This document shows, piece after piece, positions 1 to 9,142 of a stretch of 64,000 nt of DNA (the stretch's first letter is position 1; each line of letters starts with the position of its first letter). Source of the stretch: Marinobacter salinisoli (lineage in GTDB: Bacteria > Pseudomonadota > Gammaproteobacteria > Pseudomonadales > Oleiphilaceae); the NCBI RefSeq assembly GCF_017301335.1, contig NZ_CP071247.1, forward strand, positions 248,001 to 312,000, read 5' to 3'. The notes under the pieces were generated by a model. It was not told where the DNA came from, ran no database searches, and saw nothing but the letters and a program-made list of their open reading frames with translations. The position numbers and the translations under genes are program-made.

Positions 1-144
<144 letters not shown>

Positions 145-198
145 TCAACACTCCGGCTCTAACCTTTAATTGGCTATATTGGCGCTTTAATCGACTTT

Positions 199-804
199 TC
201 AAGCCTGCTCGTCGATTTTTGGTGCACTATCCGCTTTTGCGACAACCACCATGGCAGGGCGCACCACACGACCGTTCAGCAGATAGCCTTTCTGAACGAC
301 CGCCACCACACTGTTCGGCTCGGCATCTGGCGCCGGCACCATCGACATTGCTTCATGCTGCTGGGGATCGAACGGCTCGCCCACCGGGTTAAGCTGCTCT
401 ACGTTGAACTTGCCCAGACTGGTGAGGAACAGGTTCAGCGTCATTTCTACACCCTCACGGATGGACGCCACCAGTTCGCCGGCGTTCTCGCCGCCATCGG
501 TGCTTTCCACAGCCTTTTCAAGGCTGTCGGCCACGGGCAGCAGCTCCTTTACGAACTTTTCGAGGGCAAACTTGTGGGCCTTCTCGACATCGATCTCGGC
601 ACGACGGCGAACATTCTGCATCTCGGCCTGAGCCCTCAGCACCTGCTCCTGAGCGTCCTTCACCTGAGCTTTCAGCGTATCCAGCTCCGATCCTTCCCCT
701 TCAGTACCGGCAGGGTCCTGCTCCTGCGCCTCTTCTGCCGCGGCCTCTGTCGCTTCGCTCAATTCCTCAGCGGCCTGATTATTGCGGTTTTCATCAGTGC
801 TCAT
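199..804 (-). CDS. grpE: GrpE nucleotide exchange factor
   Basis: A 201-residue protein of normal GrpE length. It has an acidic, Ala/Glu-rich disordered N-terminus (residues 1-45), then the long coiled-coil (about 48-95, with the [15 protein letters not shown] stretch typical of the family). The C-terminal beta-wing domain (about 145-195) includes the motif [13 protein letters not shown] and ends in [11 protein letters not shown]. GrpE releases ADP from DnaK in the cytosol. The start ATG at 804 is preceded by AGGAG. The gene lies directly upstream of dnaK and diverges from recN. Confidence 0.97.
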   Translation of the reverse strand: MSTDENRNNQAAEELSEATEAAAEEAQEQDPAGTEGEGSELDTLKAQVKDAQEQVLRAQAEMQNVRRRAEIDVEKAHKFALEKFVKELLPVADSLEKAVESTDGGENAGELVASIREGVEMTLNLFLTSLGKFNVEQLNPVGEPFDPQQHEAMSMVPAPDAEPNSVVAVVQKGYLLNGRVVRPAMVVVAKADSAPKIDEQA

Positions 805-899
805 GGTTACTCCTGCTGAATATCCGGCGGCCAGCCTGGACTGACCCTTTGAATGTGGTTTCCAGCCTGCCCCGGCCGGAACTGGCTATTTGCGATTCG

Positions 900-927
900 A
901 TATGGGGCCCAGATGCCAGGTTTCAAC
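900..927 (-). promoter_or_regulatory. sigma-32-like heat-shock promoter of grpE-dnaK
   Basis: Read on the minus strand, GTTGAAA (complement of 921-927) is followed after 13 bases by CCCCATAT (complement of 900-907). The known sigma-32 consensus is CTTGAAA, 11-16 bases, CCCCATnT. The -10 matches at all fixed positions and the -35 at six of seven. It sits about 95 bases before the grpE start, where a chaperone promoter is expected. Confidence 0.8.
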
Positions 928-969
928 CACCCCGTACGCCCAAATCGATCAGTTTTTCGCAACCACGGT

Positions 970-998
970 TTGCAAACCGAAAAGACCCTGTATATATT
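970..998 (+). promoter_or_regulatory. recN promoter
   Basis: A TTGCAA -35 (970-975) and a TATATT -10 (993-998) are separated by 17 bases. The -10 lies inside the first LexA box (988-1003), so LexA binding would block RNA polymerase. Assigned by consensus only. Confidence 0.55.
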
Positions 999-1022
999 CA
1001 CAGTCACTGTATACCAATACAG
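988..1022 (+). promoter_or_regulatory. Two tandem LexA (SOS) boxes upstream of recN
   Basis: Box 1 is CTGTATATATTCACAG (988-1003) and box 2 is CTGTATACCAATACAG (1007-1022). Both match CTGT-N8-ACAG exactly and their centres are 19 bases apart. Strong multiple SOS boxes are the known arrangement in front of recN, one of the most tightly LexA-controlled genes. Confidence 0.92.
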
Positions 1023-1085
1023 TAGTTCGTACAGATACCGTCTTTTCGGGGCCAACGCACCCATACAAGGACACGGAGATACCTC

Positions 1086-2765
1086 ATGCTCGTACAGCTT
1101 ACCGTTTCGAATTACGCCATTGCCGAACGCGTGGAACTGCAATTCAAGCGGGGCATGACCGCTCTGACCGGCGAAACCGGTGCCGGCAAGTCGATCGTGC
1201 TCGATGCCCTGGGCCTGGCGATGGGCGGTCGCGCAGACGCTGGCGCGGTGCGCCACGGCGCCAAGCGCGCGGACATTACCGCCAGCTTTGACGTCTCCAA
1301 CATCCCCGAAGCGAGCCAGTGGCTGGAGAGCCATGAACTGGATGACGAAAGCGACTGCATACTGCGCCGGGTCATCAGCAAGGATGGCCGGTCCCGTGCT
1401 TACATTAACGGCCAGCCCTGTCCCCTGGCACACCTGAAAGAGCTGGGTGGGCTGCTGATGGACATCCACAGCCAGCACCAGCATCAGTCCCTGCTGCGCA
1501 AAGAAACCCACCGAAAATTGCTGGACGAATTTGCCGGCGCAGAAACCCTGGCGGACGAGGTGCACAGCGCCTGGAAACACTGGAATAAATCGCGTCTACG
1601 CCTGACCGAACGACAGCAGAACGCCGATGAAACCGAAGCCAAATTACAGCTGCTCCGTTACCAGGTGGAAGAACTCGATCGACTGGCACTGCAAGACAAC
1701 GAACAGCAAGAACTCGAGCAGGAGCAGGCTCAGCTAAGCCAGGCCGATGCGGTACTCCATCACAGCCACCGGGCCGCCCTGTTATGCACCGAAGAGGACG
1801 GCAGCGCCGCCACCCTGGTGCGCCAGGCGTTGCAGCAACTGGAGCAGCTCCCGACTGAAGTGCCGGCGCTGGCTGATACCATTCAGATGCTGAATGAAGC
1901 ACAGATTCAAATCGGCGAGGCCGGCGATAACCTCCGTCGCTTTGTCGAAGATTACGAGGCCGACCCGGCGCGACTGGCTGAAGTGGAAGAGCGCCTGAGT
2001 GCCATTTACCAGATGGCTCGCAAGCACCGGATCAGCCCGGAAGAGCTGCCGGCACTGCACCAGAGATTGAGCGCCGAACTCGAGGAACTCGACGGAGGGG
2101 CTGGCAGCCTTGAACAGCTGGAAGCCGAGCTGGATGAGCAACGAAAAGCCTACGATGCACTGGCGACAAAACTGACCGATGCCCGAGAACGCGCGGCCGT
2201 TGACCTGGACCAGCGTATCGCCGAAGAACTCGCGCAGCTGAGCATGCCATCCGTGCAATTTGTCACGCACCTGAACCGGAGCGCCGATGACGAGCCCACA
2301 CCATGCGGACAGCAGGACATTGAGTTTCTGGTTAGCGCCAACCCGGGTCAGCCGGCGCGTTCACTGTCCAAAGTCGCCTCTGGAGGGGAGTTGTCTCGCA
2401 TCAGCCTGGCCATACAGGTAGTCGTCGCACAGACCTCTACCACTCCGACACTGGTATTTGACGAGGTCGACGTGGGCATTGGCGGCGGTACGGCTGAAGT
2501 GGTGGGCCGGCTGCTGCGCAACCTGGGGGAAAACGGGCAGGTTCTGTGTGTCACTCATTTGCCACAGGTAGCGGCTCAATGTCACCAGCACCTGTTTGTC
2601 AGCAAATTCACCGAACAGGACACTACTTTCTCGAAAATTGAAGCCCTTGATGATCAGGGCCGCATCAGTGAAGTGGCGAGGATGCTGGGCGGCGTGGACA
2701 TGACTGACCAGACACTGGCACACGCAAAAGAAATGGTATCCAAGGGACAAGCAACTCATCACTGA
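1086..2765 (+). CDS. recN: DNA repair protein RecN (SMC-like ATPase)
   Basis: A 559-residue RecN of standard length. It has an N-terminal Walker A (GETGAGKSIVLDAL, about residues 28-41) and a long helical coiled-coil region (about 155-370) rich in Glu, Gln and Leu. The C-terminal half of the ATPase has the signature LSKVASGGELSRI (about 430-440) and Walker B (TLVFDEVDVGIGG). RecN is a cytosolic SMC-family protein that helps process double-strand breaks with RecA. The start ATG at 1086 follows ACACGGAG. The gene is preceded by two LexA boxes and followed by an intrinsic terminator. Confidence 0.97.
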   Translation: MLVQLTVSNYAIAERVELQFKRGMTALTGETGAGKSIVLDALGLAMGGRADAGAVRHGAKRADITASFDVSNIPEASQWLESHELDDESDCILRRVISKDGRSRAYINGQPCPLAHLKELGGLLMDIHSQHQHQSLLRKETHRKLLDEFAGAETLADEVHSAWKHWNKSRLRLTERQQNADETEAKLQLLRYQVEELDRLALQDNEQQELEQEQAQLSQADAVLHHSHRAALLCTEEDGSAATLVRQALQQLEQLPTEVPALADTIQMLNEAQIQIGEAGDNLRRFVEDYEADPARLAEVEERLSAIYQMARKHRISPEELPALHQRLSAELEELDGGAGSLEQLEAELDEQRKAYDALATKLTDARERAAVDLDQRIAEELAQLSMPSVQFVTHLNRSADDEPTPCGQQDIEFLVSANPGQPARSLSKVASGGELSRISLAIQVVVAQTSTTPTLVFDEVDVGIGGGTAEVVGRLLRNLGENGQVLCVTHLPQVAAQCHQHLFVSKFTEQDTTFSKIEALDDQGRISEVARMLGGVDMTDQTLAHAKEMVSKGQATHH

Positions 2766-2825
2766 GAGAGCAGCTTAAAGAATGGCGAACTGAACACATC
2801 CCCTCTCGACTTCGAGAGTTTCTCA

Positions 2826-2852
2826 GGGCGGACCACAATCCGCCCTTTTTTT
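2826..2852 (+). terminator. Intrinsic terminator of recN
   Basis: A 7-bp stem, GGGCGGA (2826-2832) with TCCGCCC (2839-2845) around a 6-base loop, is followed by seven T residues. It lies 60 bases after recN and just before the convergent end of fur. Confidence 0.9.
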
Positions 2853-2860
2853 ATTGGCCG

Positions 2861-3274
2861 TTATTCAGATTTGATCGGCTTGACGTAGAGAATCAGGCTG
2901 TGATCCACGATCTCGTAGCCATGCTCCCGGGCGATTTTCTGCTGACGCTCCTCAATTACCTCGTCAACAAACTCGATCACCTCACCGGTTTGGGTGCAGA
3001 CCATATGGTCATGGTGATCGTCCCCCGCCATCTCAAATACCGCGTGGCCACCTTCGAAGTTGTGCCGCAACACCAGCCCGGCCGCTTCAAACTGGGTCAG
3101 CACCCGGTACACCGTCGCCAGGCCCACATCATCCCCTTGCTCTAAAAGTTTCTTGTAAACGTCTTCAGCACTGAGGTGGTGCTCATCGGCCGTTTCAAGG
3201 ATGTTGAGAATTTTCACCCTCGGCAAAGTGACTTTCAGACCGACCTTTCGTAATTCGGCGTTCTCGGATGACAT
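2861..3274 (-). CDS. fur: Ferric uptake regulator Fur
   Basis: A 137-residue Fur, counted from the ATG at 3274 (MSSENAELRKVGLKVTLPR). An in-frame extension to 3469 is possible but lacks Fur homology and would overlap bamE. It has an N-terminal winged helix (ATVYRVLTQFEAAGLV) and metal-site residues HHLSAED and DDHHDHMVC. Fur is the Fe2+-dependent repressor of iron uptake. The usual second structural Cys after HMVC is replaced (HMVCTQTGEVIEF), as I recall for Pseudomonas-type Fur, so a structural CxxC zinc site is not expected. It is divergent from bamE, the common gammaproteobacterial arrangement. Confidence 0.96.
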   Translation of the reverse strand: MSSENAELRKVGLKVTLPRVKILNILETADEHHLSAEDVYKKLLEQGDDVGLATVYRVLTQFEAAGLVLRHNFEGGHAVFEMAGDDHHDHMVCTQTGEVIEFVDEVIEERQQKIAREHGYEIVDHSLILYVKPIKSE

Positions 3275-3289
3275 GTTACATTTCACTCT

Positions 3290-3318
3290 TTGGTGTACTT
3301 CGAGGCTTCCGGTATGAT
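3290..3318 (+). promoter_or_regulatory. Putative bamE promoter
   Basis: TTGGTG (3290-3295) and TATGAT (3313-3318) are separated by 17 bases in the fur-bamE intergenic region, 78 bases before the bamE start. Consensus match only. Confidence 0.45.
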
Positions 3319-3395
3319 GAAGCCGCTTTTTACGGCTCAGCGCGCTGCGCCCGCTTGTGGCAGGCGCATTCAAAAATAGAGGATTTCCTTCGGCG

Positions 3396-3725
3396 ATGCA
3401 AAAGCTAATCTCTTTTATTCTCACGTTCATTATTGCGGGCTGCAGCTTTCCCGGCGTGTACAAGATCAACGTCCAGCAGGGAAATATTGTAACCGAAGAA
3501 GAGATCAGCCAGCTCTCGGAAGGAATGCCACGACGTCAGGTCCATGCCGTGCTGGGCACCCCCTTACTGCTCAACCCCATCGATACTTCCAGAGAGTATT
3601 TCGTGTATACCTTTCAGCGCCGGGGCGGAGATATTCGCAAGCAACAGGTGGTGGTTTACTACGACAACGATAACCAGCTGGCCCGCTACGAGACCGAGCT
3701 GCTGGCAGAAACGCCGGCCTACTGA
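3396..3725 (+). CDS. bamE: Outer membrane assembly lipoprotein BamE (SmpA/OmlA)
   Basis: A 109-residue lipoprotein. The ATG at 3396 begins MQKLISFILTFIIAGCSF, a signal peptide ending in a lipobox (IAGC) that gives a lipidated Cys near residue 16. The SmpA/OmlA fold follows (QGNIVTEEEISQLSEGMPRRQVHAVLGTP...REYFVYTFQRRGG). BamE sits on the periplasmic face of the outer membrane as a small component of the BAM beta-barrel assembly machine. An upstream in-frame start at 3357 would put residues ahead of the signal peptide and is rejected. Confidence 0.94.
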   Translation: MQKLISFILTFIIAGCSFPGVYKINVQQGNIVTEEEISQLSEGMPRRQVHAVLGTPLLLNPIDTSREYFVYTFQRRGGDIRKQQVVVYYDNDNQLARYETELLAETPAY

Positions 3726-3738
3726 GCCGCTGCCAGCG

Positions 3739-4020
3739 CTAGCCTTTTTTCTTGGCCCGGTTCAGCCGGGCCTGCTTGGGATCAATGATCAGCGGCCGAT
3801 ACAGCTCGACCCGATCCCCATCCCGGAGCTGATGCGATGAAGGATCTTTGATCACTTTTCCGAAAATCCCCATGTCGGTTACCTGAGGATCGACCTCCGG
3901 AAAAATCGCAACGATACCGGAGAGCTCCACGGCTTCCAAAACCGTCGTGCCTTCCGGCACCTCCACCCGGACAATCTCCTGACGATCCGGTCGGGCGTAC
4001 GCCACCTCCACGTTCATCAT
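3739..4020 (-). CDS. rnfH: RnfH family ubiquitin-like-fold protein (UPF0125)
   Basis: A 93-residue beta-grasp protein starting MMNVEVAYARPDRQEIV. It has the family pattern VPEGTTVLEAVELSGI and the C-terminal GDRVELYRPLIIDPKQARLNRAKKK. RnfH proteins are widespread small proteins of unclear function, named for association with rnf operons in some genomes. The start overlaps the ratA stop by one base (TAATG), so translation is probably coupled. The ratA-rnfH pair beside smpB is a recurrent arrangement. Confidence 0.9.
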   Translation of the reverse strand: MMNVEVAYARPDRQEIVRVEVPEGTTVLEAVELSGIVAIFPEVDPQVTDMGIFGKVIKDPSSHQLRDGDRVELYRPLIIDPKQARLNRAKKKG

Positions 4021-4463
4021 TAGTTTGCCCCTCGATACAGTTCGTCTGCGCGCTTGCAGAATGCGTCGACCATCGTGTTCGCGGCCTGACTGAACACACC
4101 GCCAAACGCCATACGAGACAAAGAACCGGAAAACTCAAATTCCAGGGTAAGCACCACCTTGCATGCATTATCCGCGAGAGGCTTGAAGTGCCACCGGCCG
4201 CTGAGATTGCGGAATGGCCCATCCACCAGATTCATTTCAATACGCTCCGGCATCAATAGCTGGTTCCGGGTTGTCAGCACGTGACGCACCCCAGCTTTCT
4301 CGATTTGCATGGACGCCGTAATGGCCTCAGTGCTCTGCTCGTGGATCTCAGTGTTGGCACACCAGGGCAAAAACTCGGGATACCGGGCGACATCATTCAC
4401 CAGGTGAAACATCCGTTCCGCCGAGTGCATTACGAGGGCTGACTTATCAATCTGGTGAGGCAT
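4020..4463 (-). CDS. ratA: RatA/COQ10-like START-domain protein
   Basis: A 147-residue member of the polyketide-cyclase/START superfamily (MPHQIDKSALVMHSAERMFHLVNDVARYPEFLPWC). The helix-grip pattern continues with ETRNQLL-type strands and ends in a long amphipathic helix (MVDAFCKRADELYRG). Homologues are called RatA in E. coli (reported to interfere with 70S subunit association) and Coq10 in mitochondria (ubiquinone binding); which role applies here cannot be read from sequence. The ATG at 4463 matches family N-termini better than the in-frame codon at 4475. Confidence 0.9.
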   Translation of the reverse strand: MPHQIDKSALVMHSAERMFHLVNDVARYPEFLPWCANTEIHEQSTEAITASMQIEKAGVRHVLTTRNQLLMPERIEMNLVDGPFRNLSGRWHFKPLADNACKVVLTLEFEFSGSLSRMAFGGVFSQAANTMVDAFCKRADELYRGAN

Positions 4464-4528
4464 GAACTCAAACAATCCTGCTTCAGTACGCGTGGGCTAA
4501 AGTCGAGGTGCACCATCGGCGCACCGGA

Positions 4529-6136
4529 TCAGACGCTATGATAAAGGATCTCGTCCTTCTTTGGGGCGCGGCGATCGGATGCCGGTTCTTGCGGGGATTT
4601 GTGCTTGGGCACGTCAAACTCTCCACCCGCCGGCAATTGTGGCGGCGGAGCATCTTGCACCGAGGCGTTCGGCTCGTCCAGCCGTTGGCCCTCGATTTCA
4701 GTCAGCACCGAGGGTTGACCACACCACAGGCCGTCGCTACCCGAGTCACACAGATGCGCCAGGGACGACACCATATATTGAACGCCGATAAACAGCACCA
4801 CCACGGGCACTACCAGTCGCATCACCCAGGTCCAGGTGACCAGAAAGATTCCCGGCCCCTCGCCCAGAATTCGTCTCGACAGACTGCGCGTCAGTTTCCA
4901 TCCGAAAAACACGGATACGAGAATGGCTACGGTCGGGATCAGCAAGCCACCGGTTACCAGCTCAACCCATCGGAACAGAGTACCGCCGGCAAGGCGCTCA
5001 CCAGCCCAAACGTTAAAGGACAGCAGTGTGCCCAATCCGGCAAACCAAACCACCGCGCCCACCAGCAACGCCGACCACCCCCGGGGTGCGCCCGTCCATT
5101 CCCTGAACCATCCGACGATGGGCTCCATCAAGGCAAGGGAGGTGGTCCAGACAATCAGCACCACCATCAGGAACACAGCAGCAATAACAAACTGACTCGC
5201 TGGCAGCTGACCCAGGGTAACCGGCAACGAAACGAACAACAGGCCGAACCCCCTTTCACCATCAAGCAGCCCACCACCACTAGCCGCCACCGAAAACATC
5301 ATCATGCCAGCCAAAATCGCCACCAGCGTGTCGATCAGCACAACGGCAAGCAACGAGCGCTTGAGACTCGTCCCGACGGCGGTGTAGGCACCGAAAATAG
5401 TCCAAACACCCATGCCAAGCCCAAGCGTAAAAAAAGCATGAAACAGCGCAACGCGGACACTCTCAAAAGTGAAATCCTCCGGATGCATGGCCAGAATCTG
5501 GCTTACCGCGCTGTTCACCTGCCCCTGCCAGGCGGATAATGCGAACAACCCCAGCATCAGCAAAAGCATGCCCGGAACCACGACTCTCAGCGTTCGCTCC
5601 AGGCCTTTGACAACCCCCTGCACCGAGACCCAGATCACTAGAATCAGGAACAGCGCATGCCAGGCCATGAACAGGCGATACTCCTTCGGATCAGACACCA
5701 GACCGGACAGTATCCGGCCCGCCTCGGCGTCGCCCACGTCGGTAAAACGCCCCATGGCACCGAAGAACACGTAAGCCAGTGCAATCGCACCAAACACCGC
5801 GGTGAAGGACAGCACCAGGAAGGCAGCAATTACCGAAAACCGCCCTGCGAGCACCCAGGCACGGGAGACTTTGGCGCTGCGCACGAAACCGTCCAATGCC
5901 AGCACAATGCCATGCCGGGAATAGCGCCCTATGGTGGCTTCGGTGACCATAATCGGCAGGGTCACCAGCAGCAGGCAACCCAGATAAAGAAGAATAAACA
6001 GACCGCCGCCGTGGAGGCTGGCGAGGTAAGGGAACTGCCACAGATTGGCCAACCCAACGGTGGCACCAACCGCAGCCCAGAAGAACGTCGATTTGCGGGT
6101 AAAGGACCCGATAGGTGTCTGATACGGCGTAGGCAT
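4529..6136 (-). CDS. Sodium-dependent neurotransmitter-symporter family (NSS/SNF) transporter
   Basis: A 535-residue membrane protein. It carries the family signature in the first helix (STFFWAAVGATVGLANLWQFPYLASLHGGGLFILLY), the unwound TM1 that binds Na+ and substrate in LeuT-fold proteins, and about 11-12 hydrophobic segments. The C-terminus from about residue 480 is polar and Pro-rich. The substrate, probably an amino acid or related solute, cannot be told. I chose the ATG at 6136 (MPTPYQTPIGSFTRKS) because longer starts add residues unlike the family. It lies between ratA and smpB, which are usually adjacent, so it may be a local insertion. Confidence 0.88.
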   Translation of the reverse strand: MPTPYQTPIGSFTRKSTFFWAAVGATVGLANLWQFPYLASLHGGGLFILLYLGCLLLVTLPIMVTEATIGRYSRHGIVLALDGFVRSAKVSRAWVLAGRFSVIAAFLVLSFTAVFGAIALAYVFFGAMGRFTDVGDAEAGRILSGLVSDPKEYRLFMAWHALFLILVIWVSVQGVVKGLERTLRVVVPGMLLLMLGLFALSAWQGQVNSAVSQILAMHPEDFTFESVRVALFHAFFTLGLGMGVWTIFGAYTAVGTSLKRSLLAVVLIDTLVAILAGMMMFSVAASGGGLLDGERGFGLLFVSLPVTLGQLPASQFVIAAVFLMVVLIVWTTSLALMEPIVGWFREWTGAPRGWSALLVGAVVWFAGLGTLLSFNVWAGERLAGGTLFRWVELVTGGLLIPTVAILVSVFFGWKLTRSLSRRILGEGPGIFLVTWTWVMRLVVPVVVLFIGVQYMVSSLAHLCDSGSDGLWCGQPSVLTEIEGQRLDEPNASVQDAPPPQLPAGGEFDVPKHKSPQEPASDRRAPKKDEILYHSV

Positions 6137-6220
6137 TCGTGTCCCTGATCCAATCTGACTTGTAATTGTAGCGGATGGCTTCGCCAACGTACGACCATCC
6201 AAAGACAATATCGCGAATTC

Positions 6221-6250
6221 GTGACCGGTCTGGCACTCCTGAGCTACAAT
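6221..6250 (+). promoter_or_regulatory. Putative smpB promoter
   Basis: GTGACC (6221-6226) and TACAAT (6245-6250) are separated by 18 bases, 65 bases upstream of smpB, in the divergent region with the transporter gene. Consensus-based only. Confidence 0.4.
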
Positions 6251-6314
6251 GCGGCCCTTGCCGGTAGCTTGCCGGCCTATTTAGTCATTTGTCCGAACCC
6301 GGATACCCTGATTC

Positions 6315-6794
6315 ATGAGTAAGAAAAAGCCCGGAACCCCGAGCTCGACCATCGCCCTTAATAAAAAGGCGAAACATGAGTACCACATCGAAGAACGCTT
6401 TGAGGCGGGCCTTGCCCTGCTCGGCTGGGAGGTAAAATCCCTGCGTGCCGGAAAAGCCCAGCTCGTTGACGCCTATGTACTCCTGAAAGACGGCGAGGCC
6501 TGGCTGTTGGGTGCCCACATTACGCCACTGAACACGGCGTCTACCCATGTGGTTGCCGACCCTACCCGAACCCGAAAGCTACTGCTTCACGCCAAGGAGA
6601 TTGCCAAAATTATTGGCAAGGTCAACCAGACCGGTCATACCTGCATCCCTCTGGCGCTGTACTGGAAGAAAAACAAGGTCAAGTGCGAAATCGCCCTGGT
6701 GAAGGGTAAGAAACAGCACGACAAGCGCGCGACCGAAAAAGAGCGCGACTGGAACCGCCAGAAGCAGCGCATCATGCGCGAAGCAACCACGTAA
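6315..6794 (+). CDS. smpB: SsrA-binding protein SmpB
   Basis: A 159-residue SmpB. The OB-like core has [40 protein letters not shown], and the conserved HT-x-R-RKLLLH region is present ([19 protein letters not shown]). The basic C-terminal tail ([26 protein letters not shown]) enters the mRNA channel during trans-translation. SmpB delivers tmRNA to stalled ribosomes. The partner gene ssrA lies about 4.3 kb downstream on the same strand. The start ATG at 6315 is consistent with family length. Confidence 0.97.
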   Translation: MSKKKPGTPSSTIALNKKAKHEYHIEERFEAGLALLGWEVKSLRAGKAQLVDAYVLLKDGEAWLLGAHITPLNTASTHVVADPTRTRKLLLHAKEIAKIIGKVNQTGHTCIPLALYWKKNKVKCEIALVKGKKQHDKRATEKERDWNRQKQRIMREATT

Positions 6795-6930
6795 CGTCCG
6801 GAACATTTCACCGAGGACGTGACTCACGTCAAAGGCGACACCGTGCAGTGTGTCGCATACTCATTCTCTTTGCGGGCCCGACATTGGGTTCTATACTCGG
6901 GCCACCGGATGCCTCGCAAAGGGAGTGCGT

Positions 6931-8349
6931 ATGTCAACAACAAGAACACCGATGACGTCCGTGGATCGCGCCTGGTTGCGCATGGATTCGCCCGAGAACC
7001 CCATGATGATCTGCGGCGTTCTGGCGCTGGATCGGCCGATATCGCTCAGCCGCCTCAAACGCACCATAGAGCAGCGCCTGTTGTGCTTCGACCGCTTTCG
7101 ACAGCGCGTGATCGACAAGGGTGAACGCGCCTACTGGCAGGAAGACCCCCTCTTTCACATCGACAATCACCTGCACCAGATCGCCCTTCCCGGCAACGCC
7201 GGTAAAGCCGAGTTGCAGTCCCTGGTCAGTGACCTCAACAGCAGCGCACTCGATTTTCGCCGGCCACTGTGGCAAATGCATTACATCGACAATTACGAAT
7301 CCGGCAGTGCCGTGCTGCTCAGGGTTCACCATTGCATCGCCGATGGTATTTCCCTGGTCCGGGTGATGCTCTCCCTGGCGGATCAAACCCCCGAGCCCCG
7401 ACTCAAGCGCACAGCCCAAAGCAAAGCGCCAGCGCAGCCCGCCGAATCGCGACTCCACAAAGCCCTGCACCGTGCGGTCGACAGCACGCTGATGGCCGCC
7501 GAACAGGCTGCCCTGTTCGTTGATTCCATTCGCAAAGAACCCAACTACCCGTTAAAACTGCTCTCGGCCGCCGGGAGTATTACCACGGACCTGCTCAAGC
7601 TCGGCCTCGCGCCGTTCGAACCAGACACCGGGTTGCGTCAACCGCTGAGTGGCCGCAAGCATGTCGCCTGGGCCGAACCGCTGGATCTGGCCGAAGTAAA
7701 AGCCTGCGCGAAAGCACTCGGCGGCACCATCAATGACGTGCTGATGAGCACCGTTACCTGCGCCCTTCAACGCCACTTCAAGGCTCGGAAAGAACCCATT
7801 CCCGAGTGTGGCCTGCGCGTTGCCGTGCCGTTCAATCTTCGCCCGCTGGACCAGCCCATCCAGACCTTGGGCAATAAATTCGGACTGGTCATCGTGCCGT
7901 TGCCAGTGGAAGTGCAAGACCCCATCATGTGCTTCAATCAGGTGCGCGAAAACATGAACCGGCTCAAGCATTCCTACCAGGCACAGGTCACTTACAGTCT
8001 GCTAGACCTGTTTGGCCGCGGCCCGGACATTCTCGAACGCCGGGCGCTGGATCTGCTGAGCAACAAGGCCTCCGCGGTCCTGACCAACGTACCCGGCCCG
8101 AAAGAGCCGCTGTACTTTGCTGGCGGCAAAATCACCCAGCCCATGTTCTGGGTACCGCAAAGCGGCACCATTGGCATCGGATTGAGCGTGTTCAGCTATG
8201 CGGGAACAGTGCAGTTTGGCGTTACTCTGGACAAGAACATCCACGCCGATCCGGACGAGGTCATTGCTCACTTTCAGGAGAGTTTCAAGGCACTCAGCTA
8301 TGCGGCCTTGGCGGGACGGGAAAGCCTGATCAGCCAGAAGGCCGGTTAA
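6931..8349 (+). CDS. Wax ester synthase / diacylglycerol O-acyltransferase (WS/DGAT)
   Basis: A 472-residue bifunctional acyltransferase. The catalytic HHxxxDG motif is HHCIADG at residues 133-139, with His134 the expected general base. The C-terminal DUF1298 region has the conserved NVPGPKEPLYFAGG and the ND motif in GGTINDVLMSTV. The enzyme esterifies acyl-CoA to a fatty alcohol (wax ester) or diacylglycerol and usually associates with the inner membrane and lipid droplets. The ATG at 6931 is preceded by GGGAG; the longer frame from 6850 is less likely. Length is close to what I recall for Marinobacter WS proteins. The fatty-alcohol supplier could be the reductase at 46747. Confidence 0.93.
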   Translation: MSTTRTPMTSVDRAWLRMDSPENPMMICGVLALDRPISLSRLKRTIEQRLLCFDRFRQRVIDKGERAYWQEDPLFHIDNHLHQIALPGNAGKAELQSLVSDLNSSALDFRRPLWQMHYIDNYESGSAVLLRVHHCIADGISLVRVMLSLADQTPEPRLKRTAQSKAPAQPAESRLHKALHRAVDSTLMAAEQAALFVDSIRKEPNYPLKLLSAAGSITTDLLKLGLAPFEPDTGLRQPLSGRKHVAWAEPLDLAEVKACAKALGGTINDVLMSTVTCALQRHFKARKEPIPECGLRVAVPFNLRPLDQPIQTLGNKFGLVIVPLPVEVQDPIMCFNQVRENMNRLKHSYQAQVTYSLLDLFGRGPDILERRALDLLSNKASAVLTNVPGPKEPLYFAGGKITQPMFWVPQSGTIGIGLSVFSYAGTVQFGVTLDKNIHADPDEVIAHFQESFKALSYAALAGRESLISQKAG

Positions 8350-8394
8350 CACTGGCGAGTATGGCCAACCACCAGGCCGAGCCTCAGCAGAGCA

Positions 8395-9084
8395 CTATCT
8401 GTGGGACATCTCGGCAGGACGGACACCGGCAAAGGGGCCAACCGGCATCCAGTTTTCCAGGTTTCGGGTCAATGCCGAGGCCCCCACGGCTTTCAGCTTA
8501 TGATCCGAAATCGCTTCCCGATAGCTGGTGTCCCCCATCCATATTTCGGTCAGGGTTTTAAGACTGGTGTTCAGGTAGACATCCACTTCCTTGCCCGGGT
8601 CGTGCACGCAGACATCCACTTCCGAGCCTTCCACCACCAACCACCACGTTGGGAACACGTCCACATCCTCGAAGTTAAAGCGGATGATGGTCTCGCGCCC
8701 CACTAGCTTCTCCACATCAATATGCCGCGGCAAGTGGAGCATCAGCAGATCAAGGTCGTAGTCATTCTCATCCATCTGCCCTCTCGCCCAGCGCATTCCC
8801 CACTGGGATAACTGTTCGATAACGGGCATCAACTCCATGCAGCACTGGGACGGGAAATACTCATACCCTTTCTGGCCGGGGATTTTCTTCTTAATCACCA
8901 GCCCTTCATCAACGAGCATATTGAGGCGACGAGTCAGTAAGCTCGGAGACATTATCCGCAGCCCCCTCTGGAACTGATTGAATCGAGTGGACCCGAGCAC
9001 CAACTCCCGGACCAGCAACAACGTCCAGCGTTCGCCCAGAATATCCATGGCTTTGGTAAGGGGACAGAATTGGGTGTTACTCAT
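8395..9084 (-). CDS. HxlR-family transcriptional regulator with C-terminal SCP2-like domain
   Basis: A 229-residue regulator. The N-terminal winged helix (residues 1-100) has the HxlR pattern CPLTKAMDILGERWTLLLVRELVLGSTRFNQFQRGLRIMSPSLLTRRL. The C-terminal half (about 115-220) resembles a sterol-carrier/SCP2-type ligand pocket, seen in a subset of HxlR proteins. It probably senses a small hydrophobic molecule. It is divergent from the flavin reductase and monooxygenase-like genes, and the intergenic region carries two copies of a dyad repeat, suggesting it controls that pair and itself. Family assignment is firm; ligand unknown. Confidence 0.88.
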   Translation of the reverse strand: MSNTQFCPLTKAMDILGERWTLLLVRELVLGSTRFNQFQRGLRIMSPSLLTRRLNMLVDEGLVIKKKIPGQKGYEYFPSQCCMELMPVIEQLSQWGMRWARGQMDENDYDLDLLMLHLPRHIDVEKLVGRETIIRFNFEDVDVFPTWWLVVEGSEVDVCVHDPGKEVDVYLNTSLKTLTEIWMGDTSYREAISDHKLKAVGASALTRNLENWMPVGPFAGVRPAEMSHR

Positions 9085-9142
9085 GGGTCCGAATCCCTCC
9101 TGCCGGGGCGCCGGAATCGGTAAATAGACAAGTACAAATACA

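Noticed and set aside
4508..5539. 343-codon plus-strand frame opposite the SNF transporter
   Set aside because: Gln/His/Arg-rich low-complexity translation, typical of the complement of a membrane protein gene.
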